Assembly (NCBI GenBank): GCA_021325215.1
Contig: JAJPHO010000096.1
Coordinates: forward strand, 1 to 64,000
From: Alphaproteobacteria bacterium
GTDB taxonomy: Bacteria; Pseudomonadota; Alphaproteobacteria; Rhodospirillales; Magnetospirillaceae
Length of the DNA stretch: 64,000 nucleotides
Direction: 5' to 3'
The translations under genes were made by a program, and so were the position numbers. Shown here piece by piece: positions 43,264 to 53,965 of the stretch. The notes below the pieces were generated by a model, which saw only the letters and a list, made by a program, of their open reading frames with translations, did not search any database and was not told where the DNA came from. How positions within the stretch are numbered: position 1 is the stretch's first letter; every line of letters begins with the position of its first letter.

Positions 43264-46200
43264 CCCGCGCGACGATGGACGGCAACACGGCGGTCGCGCT
43301 GGTTGCCTATAAGCTCAACGAAATCTGCGCGATCTATCCGATTACGCCCTCCTCGACGATGGCCGAGCTGGCGGACGAATGGGCGGCGGAGGCCCGGCCC
43401 AATCTCTGGGGCGACGTGCCCCAGGTGCAGGAGATGCAAGCCGAGGGCGGCGCGGCCGGCGCGGTTCATGGCGCACTGCAATCCGGCGCGCTGACGACGA
43501 CCTTCACGGCGTCGCAGTGTCTGATGCTGATGCTGCCCAATATGTACAAAATCGCCGGCGAGCTGACCTCGACAGTGTTTCACGTCGCTGCCCGCTCGCT
43601 GGCGACCTCGGCCCTGTCGATTTTCGGCGACCATTCCGACGTCATGGCGGTGCGGGCCAGCGGCTTCGCCCTGCTCAGTTCCGCGTCGGTCCAGGAAGCC
43701 CATGACGGCGCGCTGATCGCCCAGGTGGCGACGCTCGAGGCGCGCGTGCCGTTCCTGCATTTTTTCGACGGGTTCCGCACCTCGCACGAGATCAACACGC
43801 TGGACCTGCTCGACGATCGGACCTTGCGCACGATGATCGACGACCGGCTGGTGCGCGCGCACCGCGCCCGGGCGCTCAATCCCGAGCATCCCTTCGTGCG
43901 CGGAACGGCGCACAATCCCGACACTTTCTTCCAGGCGCGCGAGGCGACCAATCCCTATTACGCAGCCGTACCGGGTATCGTCGCGGCGGCGATGGAGCGG
44001 TTCGGCGGCCTGACCGGCCGGCATTACTGCCTGTTCGAGTATGAGGGGGCGCCGGATGCCGAACGCGTGCTGGTCCTGATGGGCTCGGGCGCGGAAACGG
44101 CGCGGGAGACGGTTAAATACCTCGCCGCGCGGGGCGGAAAAGTCGGGGTGGTGCAGGTGCGCCTGTATCGGCCCTTCTCAGCCGAGCATCTGCTGGCGGT
44201 TCTGCCCACGACGGCGCGCAGGATAGCCGTCCTGGAACAGACCAAGGAGCCGGGGGCGAGCGGAGAGCCGCTCTATCTCGACGTGCTGGCCGCGGTCTCT
44301 ACCGCGGTCGCGCGGGGAGCCCGCGCGACCTTGCCGCTGATCGTCGGCGGCCGCTACGGCCTGTCGAGCAAGGATTTCACCCCGGCGATGGTCAAGGCGG
44401 CGTTCGACGAACTGCTGGCCGAGGCGCCGCGTCACGGCTTCACGGCCGGCATCGAGGACGACGTCACCCATCTGAGCCTGTCCGTCGATCCGGCCTATTC
44501 GATCGAGCCCGAGGGGACGACCCGCGCGGTGTTCTTCGGTCTCGGTGCCGATGGCACCGTGGGCGCCAACAAGAACAGCGTCAAGATCATCGGCGAGGAT
44601 ACCCCGCTCTACGCGCAGGGATATTTTGTCTATGATTCGCACAAATCGGGCGCCCAGACCGTTTCCCATCTGCGCTTCGGGCCCCAACCGGTCCATGCCC
44701 CCTATCTGATCTTCCAGGCCGAGTTCGTCGCCTGCCACAAATTCGAATTCCTCGAGCGCCAGGACGTGCTGCGCTACGCGGCGCCAGGCGCCGTCTTCCT
44801 GCTCAACGCGCCGCATGCGCCGGACCAGGTCTGGCATCATCTGCCCAGGCCGGTGCAATCGGCGATCATCGACAAGAAGCTGAGCTTCTACACCATCGAC
44901 GCTTCGGAGGCCGCGCGCGCACTTGGGCTCGGATTCCGCGTCAATACGATCCTGCAGACCTGTTTCTTCGCCCTGGCCGGTATTCTGCCGCGCGACGAGG
45001 CAATCGCGCGCATCAAGGACTCCATCCGAAAATCCTATGGCCGCGCTGGCGAGCGGGTGGTGGAGATGAATTTCGCCGCCGTCGATGGGGCGCTGGAACG
45101 GCTCCACAAAGTCGAGGTTCCCGCCACGATCGACGCCGGCGCCGTCGAGCTGCCGGCCCGGGTGCCGGCCAATGCTCCGGCCTTCGTCCGCGACGTCACC
45201 GCGCGGATGTTCGCCGCCGAGGGCGACACTATCCCGGTCAGCCGCATTCCCGCCGACGGGACCTTTCCCTCCGGCACCAGCGCCTTTGAGAAGCGCAACA
45301 TCTCGGACACCGTACCCGAGTGGGTCGCCGATCTGTGCATCCAGTGCGGCCAGTGCAGTTTCGTGTGCCCCCATGCCGTCATCCGTTCACGCTACTATGA
45401 CGACGAGCATCTGGCGGGCGCTCCCGCCGAGTTCCCCTCGGCCACGATCAACACGCGCGGCTATCCCGACACCAGATTCACCCTGCAACTCTATATCGAG
45501 GATTGCACCGGCTGCGGACTGTGCGTCGAGGTCTGCCCGGCGCACAGCCCGATCGAGCCGGATACCAAGGCGCTCAATATCGTCGAGAAGCGGCCGATTC
45601 TGGACCGCGAGCGGGAGAATATCCGCTTCTTCGAAACGCTGCCCGTCAATGACCGGGCTCGGGTCGACTCCTCCAATGTTCGGGGCGTGCAGTTCCTTGA
45701 GCCGCTGTTCCAGTTCCCCGGCGCCTGCGCAGGGTGCGGCGAAACGCCCTATCTCCGCCTGCTCAGCCAGCTGTTCGGCGACCGCGCGCAGATCGCCAAC
45801 GCGACCGGCTGCTCCTCGATCTATGGCGGCAATCTGCCCGTCACCCCGTGGGGGGTGAACCATGAGGGGCGCGGCCCGGCCTGGTCCAATTCCCTGTTCG
45901 AGGACAATGCCGAATTCGGCCTCGGCTTCCGTCTTGCCGCCGACCAGCATCTGGCGCTCGCCCACAAGCTGCTCGCCGCCCTGGCGCCCAAGGTGGGCGA
46001 GGATCTGGCCCGCGAGATCGTCACCGCCCCGCAGATCGAGGAGACTGAAATCCGCCGCCAGCGCGAGCGGGTGGCGGCGCTGAAGGTGAAGCTGCTGGCG
46101 CTGGGCGAATCGGACGAAACCGCGGCGAATCTGCTGTCGGTCGTCGATCATCTGGTTCGCCGCAGCATCTGGATCGTCGGCGGCGACGGCTGGGCCTACG

Positions 46201-46850
46201 ATATCGGCTATGGCGGCCTTGACCATGTGCTGGCGCAGGGACGCAACGTCAATGTGCTGGTGCTCGACACCGAAGTCTATTCCAACACCGGAGGCCAGTC
46301 CTCCAAGGCCACGCCGCTCGGCGCGGTCGCCAAGTTCGCCGCCGCCGGCAAGCGCACGCCGCGCAAGGACTTGGCCCTGCTGGCGATCGCCTATGGCAAC
46401 ATCTATGTCGCCCAGGTGGCGATGGGCGCCAATCCCCAGCATACGCTCCAAGCCTTCCGCGAGGCCGAGGCCTATGACGGTCCGTCGCTGATCCTCGCCT
46501 ACAGCCATTGCATCGCGCACGGCATCGACATGCGCCAGGGTCTGCATCAGCAGGAACTGGCGACTCAGAGCGGCTACTGGCCCTTGTTCCGCTTCAACCC
46601 GGCGCTGCGCAAGGTCGGCGCCAATCCGTTCAGCCTCGACTCGCTGGGCCCCAGTATTCCGTTCAAGGACTACGCCTATAACGAGATCCGCTATCGCTCG
46701 CTGGTGGAGACGGACCCGGAGAGCGCGGCGTCGCTGCTCGCCGGGGCGCAGAAATGGGTCCGTGAGAAATACATGCAGTATGAGGATCTCGCGGCGCGCG
46801 ACGGCAGCCGCTTCACCATCGATCCGCATGGCGACGAGACAGAAGCATGA
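43260..46850 (+). CDS. nifJ: Pyruvate:ferredoxin (flavodoxin) oxidoreductase
   Basis: Single-chain 1196-residue enzyme, the normal length for NifJ/YdbK, oxidising pyruvate with CoA to acetyl-CoA and CO2 and reducing ferredoxin. Domain I starts GNTAVALVAYKLNEICAIYPITPSSTMAEL. The two-cluster ferredoxin domain shows CIQCGQCSFVCPH near residue 692 and CTGCGLCVEVCPAHSP near 748. The proximal cluster cysteines appear in CAGCGETPYL near 822. The thiamine-diphosphate site is GDGWAYDIGYGGLDHV and EVYSNTGGQSSKATPLG near 975. The ATG at 43260 has GGAG 7 bases upstream and overlaps the preceding stop. It suggests microaerobic or fermentative metabolism. Confidence 0.96.
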   Translation: MTRATMDGNTAVALVAYKLNEICAIYPITPSSTMAELADEWAAEARPNLWGDVPQVQEMQAEGGAAGAVHGALQSGALTTTFTASQCLMLMLPNMYKIAGELTSTVFHVAARSLATSALSIFGDHSDVMAVRASGFALLSSASVQEAHDGALIAQVATLEARVPFLHFFDGFRTSHEINTLDLLDDRTLRTMIDDRLVRAHRARALNPEHPFVRGTAHNPDTFFQAREATNPYYAAVPGIVAAAMERFGGLTGRHYCLFEYEGAPDAERVLVLMGSGAETARETVKYLAARGGKVGVVQVRLYRPFSAEHLLAVLPTTARRIAVLEQTKEPGASGEPLYLDVLAAVSTAVARGARATLPLIVGGRYGLSSKDFTPAMVKAAFDELLAEAPRHGFTAGIEDDVTHLSLSVDPAYSIEPEGTTRAVFFGLGADGTVGANKNSVKIIGEDTPLYAQGYFVYDSHKSGAQTVSHLRFGPQPVHAPYLIFQAEFVACHKFEFLERQDVLRYAAPGAVFLLNAPHAPDQVWHHLPRPVQSAIIDKKLSFYTIDASEAARALGLGFRVNTILQTCFFALAGILPRDEAIARIKDSIRKSYGRAGERVVEMNFAAVDGALERLHKVEVPATIDAGAVELPARVPANAPAFVRDVTARMFAAEGDTIPVSRIPADGTFPSGTSAFEKRNISDTVPEWVADLCIQCGQCSFVCPHAVIRSRYYDDEHLAGAPAEFPSATINTRGYPDTRFTLQLYIEDCTGCGLCVEVCPAHSPIEPDTKALNIVEKRPILDRERENIRFFETLPVNDRARVDSSNVRGVQFLEPLFQFPGACAGCGETPYLRLLSQLFGDRAQIANATGCSSIYGGNLPVTPWGVNHEGRGPAWSNSLFEDNAEFGLGFRLAADQHLALAHKLLAALAPKVGEDLAREIVTAPQIEETEIRRQRERVAALKVKLLALGESDETAANLLSVVDHLVRRSIWIVGGDGWAYDIGYGGLDHVLAQGRNVNVLVLDTEVYSNTGGQSSKATPLGAVAKFAAAGKRTPRKDLALLAIAYGNIYVAQVAMGANPQHTLQAFREAEAYDGPSLILAYSHCIAHGIDMRQGLHQQELATQSGYWPLFRFNPALRKVGANPFSLDSLGPSIPFKDYAYNEIRYRSLVETDPESAASLLAGAQKWVREKYMQYEDLAARDGSRFTIDPHGDETEA

Positions 46851-47842
46851 AGGCCGTCCTGTTCAGCGCCCAGCCTTTCGAGCGCAAGGCGTTCGCCGCG
46901 GCGGCGGCGCGCATCGGATCGCCGCACGAGATCGCCTATGTGGCCGCGCCGCTCGATGCGACCACGGCGGCACTGGCCAAGGGGAACGAGGCGGTCATTC
47001 CCTTCGTCAACGACCAATTGCTCGACGAAGCGCTGCTGACGGCGCTGGCGGGCAATGGGGTGCGGTTGATCGCCCTGAGCAGCGCCGGCCACAATAATCT
47101 GGACATCGCCGCCGCGCGCCGCGCCGGGCTGACCTGCGTCTATGTGCCGTCCTATACGCCCCATGCGGTTGGCGAATATGTCTTCGCGCTGCTTCTGTCG
47201 CTGGTGCGCCGGGTGCCGCGCGCGGTGACGCGGGTGCGGGACGGCAATTTCAACATCGACGGGCTGGTCGGCTCGGTCCTGCATGGGCGGACATTCGGCA
47301 TCGTCGGACTCGGCAAGATCGGCCATGTCGTCGCGGAGATCGCGCGGGGCTTCGGCTGCCGCGTCATCGTGTCCGATCCGTTCGCCGATCCCGCCACCGT
47401 CCCCTGGCCGGTCCTCCCTCTCGACGATCTGCTGGGACAAAGCGATTTCGTTTCGCTGCACGCGCCGCTGACGCCCGACACGCGGCATCTGATCGACGCC
47501 AGGCGCCTTTCCCTTCTGCCTGACGGGGCCTTCCTGATCAATACCAGCCGAGGGCCGCTGCTGGATTCGGAGGCGCTGATCGAGGAGCTGAAGCGTGACC
47601 GCCTCGGCGGAGTTGCCCTCGACGTCTATGACCGTGAAGCCGAAGTTTTCTTCGCCGACCACTCCCGCACTCCTTTGCAGGACGATGTGCTGGCTCGGCT
47701 GCTGGGCTTTCCCAAGGTGATCATGACCTCGCATATGGGCTTCATGACCTGGGAAGCGCTCGACGAGATCGCGGCGACGACGCTTCGTAATCTCAGCGAA
47801 TTCGAACGCGGTTCCCCTTTGACCAACGAGTTGGTCGCCTAG
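46847..47842 (+). CDS. D-2-hydroxyacid dehydrogenase, D-lactate dehydrogenase type
   Basis: NAD-dependent enzyme of 331 residues, closest in pattern to fermentative LdhA, reducing pyruvate to D-lactate. It has the cofactor site FGIVGLGKIGHVVAEIARGFG, the catalytic Arg region NTSRGPLLDSEALI, Glu in DVYDREAEVFF and His in MTSHMGFMTWEAL. The N-terminal AAPLDATTAALAKGNEAVIPFVND also matches LdhA. Its start overlaps the nifJ stop by ATGA. Pairing a pyruvate oxidoreductase with a lactate-forming enzyme gives the operon two outlets for pyruvate under low oxygen. Confidence 0.92.
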   Translation: MKAVLFSAQPFERKAFAAAAARIGSPHEIAYVAAPLDATTAALAKGNEAVIPFVNDQLLDEALLTALAGNGVRLIALSSAGHNNLDIAAARRAGLTCVYVPSYTPHAVGEYVFALLLSLVRRVPRAVTRVRDGNFNIDGLVGSVLHGRTFGIVGLGKIGHVVAEIARGFGCRVIVSDPFADPATVPWPVLPLDDLLGQSDFVSLHAPLTPDTRHLIDARRLSLLPDGAFLINTSRGPLLDSEALIEELKRDRLGGVALDVYDREAEVFFADHSRTPLQDDVLARLLGFPKVIMTSHMGFMTWEALDEIAATTLRNLSEFERGSPLTNELVA

Positions 47843-47860
47843 GCGGCCCGGAGAGAGACC

Positions 47861-48868
47861 ATGAATCTTGCCACTTCCTATCTCGGTCTGACGCTGCGGA
47901 CGCCGCTTGTCGCCTCTCCTTCGCCGCTCAATGCCGATGTCGGCCATTTGCGGCGGCTCGAGGATGCGGGGATCGGCGCCGTGGTGCTGCCCTCCCTGTT
48001 CCAGGAACAGCTGGAGGCGGAGCGGGACCGTCTCGCCGCCATCCATGCGCAGGCCGCCGACAACAATCCGGAGGCGCGCGGCTATCTGGCCGACGCCGGC
48101 CTCGGTCCCTACGGCGTCGGTCCCGAAGGCTATCTGGATCTGGTGCGCCGGGCCAAAGACGCTCTCGATGTCCCGGTGATCGCCAGCATCAACGCGGCGT
48201 CCGTCAGCGGCTGGGTCGATTATGCGGCGATGGTCGAGGAGGCGGGCGCGGATGCGCTGGAACTGAACATCTATTATGTGCCGGTCGATATCACCCAGTC
48301 CGGGGCCCAGATCGAACAGCGCTATCTCGACGTGGTGGCCGCCGTACGGCGCGCGGTGAGCATTCCGGTCGTCGCGAAGATTCCTTCCTTTCTCAGTTCC
48401 GTGGGCCATGTCGTCGCCGGACTGGCGGAGGAGGGCGCGGCAGGCGTCGTGCTGTTCAACCGCCTCATCGAACCCGACATCGACCTGTTGCGCCTGAAAC
48501 TATCCCGCGAACTGGAGCTGAGCTCGCCGCCGGAATTGCGCCTGCCGCTGCTTTGGATCGCCATTCTTTACAGGCAGGTGCGTTGTTCGCTGGCGGCATC
48601 GACGGGTGTGGATAACGCAGAGGATGTACTCAAGCTCCTGCTGGCCGGCGCCGACGTGGTGATGACGACGGCATCCATTCTGCGCCATGGTCCCGATCAT
48701 GTGCACACGCTGCTCGATGGCCTGCGTGCCTGGCTCGACTCCCGGCGGCTCGATTCGCTGGACCGCGTGCGCGGCGTGATGAGCCGCAGCCGGATCAAGG
48801 AGCCCGGTGCCTATGAGCGCGCGAACTATATCAGCCTGATCCAGACCTACAGCCGCGAACACCGGTGA
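47861..48868 (+). CDS. Dihydroorotate dehydrogenase-like flavoprotein
   Basis: A 335-residue TIM-barrel protein of the dihydroorotate dehydrogenase superfamily. It has LGLTLRTPLVASPSPLNADVGHLRRLEDAGIGAVV, ASINAASVSGWVDYAAMVEEAGADALELN and GVDNAEDVLKLLLAGADVVMTTASIL at the FMN phosphate site. Genes of this kind are often placed beside nifJ in other genomes, and their reaction is not established. A pyrimidine-biosynthesis role is unlikely because no other pyr gene is here. It starts 18 bases after the hydroxyacid dehydrogenase and ends 7 bases from the convergent livF stop. Confidence 0.88.
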   Translation: MNLATSYLGLTLRTPLVASPSPLNADVGHLRRLEDAGIGAVVLPSLFQEQLEAERDRLAAIHAQAADNNPEARGYLADAGLGPYGVGPEGYLDLVRRAKDALDVPVIASINAASVSGWVDYAAMVEEAGADALELNIYYVPVDITQSGAQIEQRYLDVVAAVRRAVSIPVVAKIPSFLSSVGHVVAGLAEEGAAGVVLFNRLIEPDIDLLRLKLSRELELSSPPELRLPLLWIAILYRQVRCSLAASTGVDNAEDVLKLLLAGADVVMTTASILRHGPDHVHTLLDGLRAWLDSRRLDSLDRVRGVMSRSRIKEPGAYERANYISLIQTYSREHR

Positions 48869-48875
48869 CGCAGCG

Positions 48876-50424
<1,549 letters not shown>

Positions 50425-50428
<4 letters not shown>

Positions 50429-51675
50429 GCCGCGTCTCCCTTGTTCAGGCGAATGGTCGGCGTGCGCCCGGCCAGAAGGCCCTTGGGCCGCCACAGCATG
50501 ATCAGCACCATGGCCCCGCCGAAGGCGATCATGCGGTATTGCGCCAGGTCGCGGAACCATTCGGGCAGGCCGACCAGCAGGATGGCGGCCAGCACCACGC
50601 CGGTCTGGCTGCCCATGCCGCCCAGCACGACGATGGCCAGGATCACCGCCGATTCGATGAAGGAAAAGCTTTCCGGGCTGATGAAGCCTTGGCGCGTGGC
50701 GAAGAAGCAGCCGGCGAATCCGGCGAAGGCGGTGCCCAGCGCGAAGGCCGACAATTTCGTCGAGGTCGGGTTGATGCCCAAGGACCGGCAGGCGATCTCA
50801 TCCTCGCGCAGCGCATCCCAGGCGCGCCCGACCGGCAGGCGGCGGATGCGCAAGGATACCAGATTGGTGACCAGCGCCAGCAGCAGGATCACGTAATACA
50901 ACAGGACGATGCGCTGCACCGGCGAGAAGGGAATGTCGAAGAATTCGTGGAAGGTCGTGTGGCCCGGCGAGCTGGCAGTCATCGGCATGCCGAAGAAGCT
51001 GGGGCGCGGAATGCTGGAAATGCCGTTGGGACCGCCGGTGAAGCTGGCCCAGTTCAGCAGGATGACGCGGATGATCTCGCCGAAGCCCAAGGTGACGATG
51101 GCGAGGTAATCGCCGCGCAGACGCAGCACCGGGAACCCGACCAGCAGTCCGAACAGCGCCGCGACGGCACCGGAGATCGGCAGGCACTGCCAGAAACTGA
51201 AACCCATCTGCGATAGAATGGCGAAGGCATAGGCGCCCACCGCATAAAAGGCGGCATAGCCCAGCACCAGCAGCCCGGCCAGCCCGACCACGATATTGAG
51301 TCCCCAGCCGAGCATGACGTAGATCAGCACCAGCGTCGCCTTGTCGAGGATGTTGCGGTCGCCCCAGGGCGTCAGCGGCAGGATCAGCGCGGCGGCGGCC
51401 ATGGCGATGCCGATATAGAGCGGGCGGCGGCTGACGCCGGTTTCCAGCTTCGGCTTGCCGGCCGGCGCGCGGTCTTTCCACTTCGCCAGCCAGGGCGCGG
51501 CGAGGTTCAGCGCAAGCCGTCCGGCGAAGACGATAGCGGCGGCGAGCGGCACCAGCTCCAGATGGGTTTCCAGCTGCAGGCCCTGCGCCGAATCGCCGAG
51601 GTGAAAGCCCAGCATCGGCAGCGCGAGGAGCGCCGCGACCAGGCCGGCCAGAATGGCGTCCTTGAAGGCGGCCAT
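50425..51675 (-). CDS. livM: Branched-chain amino acid ABC transporter permease LivM
   Basis: Inner-membrane permease of 416 residues with about ten helices. It contains [51 protein letters not shown] and the EAA-like loop [19 protein letters not shown]. It has an extra N-terminal region of about 100 residues before the core, as in E. coli LivM. It shares one base with livH (TGATG) and four with livG. Confidence 0.95.
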
Positions 51676-52592
51676 CAGACCTTCTCCACTTCCGGCTTAC
51701 CGAGCAGTCCCGAGGGCCGGAACATCAGCACCAGGATCAGCACGGCGAAGACCGCGACATCCTTGTATTCGATGCTGCCATAGCCCGACCACAGCGCCTC
51801 GATCAGCCCGATCAGCAGCCCGCCCAGCATGGCGCCGGGCAGCGAGCCGATGCCGCCCAGCACGGCGGCGGTGAAGGCTTTCATGCCGGCATTGAAGCCG
51901 ATGTAGAAATCCACCACGCCGTAATAGAGCGTGACCATCAACCCGGCGACCCCGGCCAGCGCCGCGCCGATCACGAAGGTCATCGAGATGACGCGGTCGA
52001 CATTGATGCCCAGCAGCATCGCCATGCCCATATCCTGTTCGGTGGCGCGCTGGGCGCGGCCAAGCGAGGTGCGCTGGATCAGCCAGGTGAAGCCGGCCAT
52101 CAAAGCGACGGTCAGCAGGATGATGACGATCTGCAGCCAGCCCAGCGTGACCGGATAGCTGGACTCGGCGCCGGACAGCTCGATGCCGCCGGTGATGACC
52201 GGGGCGAGGGGCTTGACGCGCGCGCCCTGGACCAGCTGCACGCCGTTCTGCAGCACGATCGACATGCCGATGGCGGAGATCAGCGGCGCCAGCTTGAACG
52301 AGCCGCGCAGGCGGCGATAGGCGACGCGCTCGACCGCCCATCCATAGGCGGAGGTGAAGAACAGAGCGCAGACCAGCACCAGAACCAGGGCCAGCGGCAC
52401 CGAGGTGACGCCCAGCGCCGCGATCACCAGGAAGGCGATGAGGGAGATGAAGGCGCCGATCATCATGATGTCGCCATGGGCGAAATTGATCATGCCGATG
52501 ATGCCGTAAACCATCGTGTAGCCGATGGCGATGAGACCGTAGATGGCGCCCAGCGTAACGCCGTTGATCAGCTGCTGCAGAAAATAATTCAT
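51675..52592 (-). CDS. livH: Branched-chain amino acid ABC transporter permease LivH
   Basis: Permease of 305 residues: [41 protein letters not shown] at the start, then [49 protein letters not shown] and [20 protein letters not shown]. First gene of the operon as read here. There is no substrate-binding protein gene upstream; the nearest is the orphan at 5027-6130. The ATG at 52592 fits other LivH proteins, though its ribosome site (GGCGGG) is weak. Confidence 0.95.
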   Translation of the reverse strand: MNYFLQQLINGVTLGAIYGLIAIGYTMVYGIIGMINFAHGDIMMIGAFISLIAFLVIAALGVTSVPLALVLVLVCALFFTSAYGWAVERVAYRRLRGSFKLAPLISAIGMSIVLQNGVQLVQGARVKPLAPVITGGIELSGAESSYPVTLGWLQIVIILLTVALMAGFTWLIQRTSLGRAQRATEQDMGMAMLLGINVDRVISMTFVIGAALAGVAGLMVTLYYGVVDFYIGFNAGMKAFTAAVLGGIGSLPGAMLGGLLIGLIEALWSGYGSIEYKDVAVFAVLILVLMFRPSGLLGKPEVEKV

Positions 52593-52657
52593 GACCCGCC
52601 GACTACGGCATTCCCCCAAAACCCAGGGCGAAAACCGTAGCCGATGGGGAAAGGCTG

Positions 52658-53671
52658 TCAAGCCAGTGTGAAGGACAAGGTGCCCAATCCTTCGAGGGTG
52701 CTGGTGATCTTGTCGCCGGCCTTCAGCCAGACCTGTTCCTCTTTGGGTTTGCCGAGGATGACGCCCTGCGGCGTGCCGGTGAAGATGATGTCGCCGGGTT
52801 CCAGCGGCCAATGCTTGGAGATGTAGGAAATCTGCTGCTGGCAATTGAAGATGAAGTCGTTGGTGCTCCAATCCTGGCGGGTCTCGCCATTGACCGTGGT
52901 GGTCAGCTTGAGATTGTTGGGATCGGGCACGCGGTCGGCGGAGACGAAATAGGGGCCGATCGGGGCGAAATCGTCCAGCGTCTTGCCGATCAGCCACTGC
53001 CCGCCGGTTTCCAGCTGCAGGTCGCGCGCCGAGAAATCGTTCGAGGTGCAATAGCCGGCCACATAGGACAGGGCTTCCTCCTCGGAGACGTTATAGGCGG
53101 TCTTGCCCATCACGATCAGCAGCTCGGTCTCGTAGTCGAATTTATAGGAGACTTCCTTGGGCGGCAGCTTGATGGTGCAATTATGCGCCGCCAGGGAATT
53201 GTCGAATTTGGAGAACAGCACCGGCCATTTCGGGAAAGCCATCTTCACTTCCTCGGCATGGCGGCGGTAATTCAGCCCGACGCAGATGATCTTGCCCGGA
53301 TGCGAGAACAGCTTGCCATGGGTGATCGAGCTTTCCGCGACCAGCGGCAGCCTGGCCTTCTGCGCGGCTTCGACCAGCTTGGCCAGTTCGGGGCCGCGGC
53401 TTTCCTGCAGCACCTGATCGAGATTGCCGGGATCGGCCAGGTTCAAGCGCTTGGCGGCGGCGCGCACATCGAGGATGCCGCCCTCCAATTTGACGCCGAG
53501 GGAATCGCTGCCATCCGCATTGCGGATCGCCAGCAGAGTCATATCGTGGGGCATGTTTCGCGGTCCTGAGAATTTCCTGGCTTCCGCGGCGGGGGCCGCA
53601 GCGGCGGGAAGGGCGGCTGCGCCCAGTGTGCCGGCTCCGGCCGACTGAAGCAGAGTGCGACGGGTGATCAT
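52658..53671 (-). CDS. Tat-exported fumarylacetoacetate hydrolase-family protein
   Basis: A 337-residue FAH-family protein with an N-terminal twin-arginine signal (TRRTLLQSAGAGTLGAAALPAAAA). The catalytic domain has KIICVGLNYRRHAEE, YETELLIVMG with the metal-binding acid residues, GYCTSNDFSARDLQ, and GDIIFTGTPQGVILG. Most members are cytosolic hydrolases, decarboxylases or hydratases of aromatic catabolism, so an exported form is unusual. A palindrome at 53688-53710 lies just before it. It is 65 bases before livH on the same strand, so the Liv operon may be read from its promoter. Confidence 0.9.
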   Translation of the reverse strand: MITRRTLLQSAGAGTLGAAALPAAAAPAAEARKFSGPRNMPHDMTLLAIRNADGSDSLGVKLEGGILDVRAAAKRLNLADPGNLDQVLQESRGPELAKLVEAAQKARLPLVAESSITHGKLFSHPGKIICVGLNYRRHAEEVKMAFPKWPVLFSKFDNSLAAHNCTIKLPPKEVSYKFDYETELLIVMGKTAYNVSEEEALSYVAGYCTSNDFSARDLQLETGGQWLIGKTLDDFAPIGPYFVSADRVPDPNNLKLTTTVNGETRQDWSTNDFIFNCQQQISYISKHWPLEPGDIIFTGTPQGVILGKPKEEQVWLKAGDKITSTLEGLGTLSFTLA

Positions 53672-53687
53672 GGAGCGTTTTCCGTTT

Positions 53688-53710
53688 GTTGTCTGTTATC
53701 GATAGACAAC
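53688..53710. promoter_or_regulatory. Operator-like palindrome before the exported FAH gene
   Basis: GTTGTCT and AGACAAC arms (53688-53694, 53704-53710) flank an AT-rich nine-base centre containing TATCGAT. It lies 17-39 bases upstream of the FAH start, so it is well placed for a repressor. The regulator is unknown. Confidence 0.5.
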
Positions 53711-53767
53711 CACATGGTCAACCCGGACGGGCTTTCAATCCACGCCGGCCCGTATTAGAGTCGCTCC

Positions 53768-53965
53768 ATGCAACACGCTTTGAATCTCGTTCTGGGCCTT
53801 GCCCTCGCCGCGGTGGTGATCGTTCTGCTGACCGGCGTGGCGGTGTTCGTCAAAGGCGGCGAGACCAATAACCGCTGGGCCACCAAGCTGATGAGCCTGC
53901 GCGTCGCCACCCAGGCGGTGGCGCTGGTCACCATCGGTCTGCTGCTCCTGCTGCATTCGCGCTGA
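53768..53965 (+). CDS. HIG1-like twin-transmembrane protein
   Basis: A 65-residue inner-membrane protein with two helices (about residues 5-27 and 44-62) separated by a short polar loop KGGETNNRWATKLMSLRVATQ. The RVATQ part resembles the RX3Q piece of the HIG1 motif found in small alphaproteobacterial and mitochondrial respiratory-complex factors. It may assist cytochrome oxidase assembly, by analogy only. Its last 38 bases overlap the 3' end of the convergent amidohydrolase gene. Confidence 0.8.
   Translation: MQHALNLVLGLALAAVVIVLLTGVAVFVKGGETNNRWATKLMSLRVATQAVALVTIGLLLLLHSR

Noticed and set aside
46691-48409. A 572-codon minus-strand frame opposite the hydroxyacid dehydrogenase and DHOD-like genes
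   Set aside because: Spans three real genes on the other strand and has only shadow composition.
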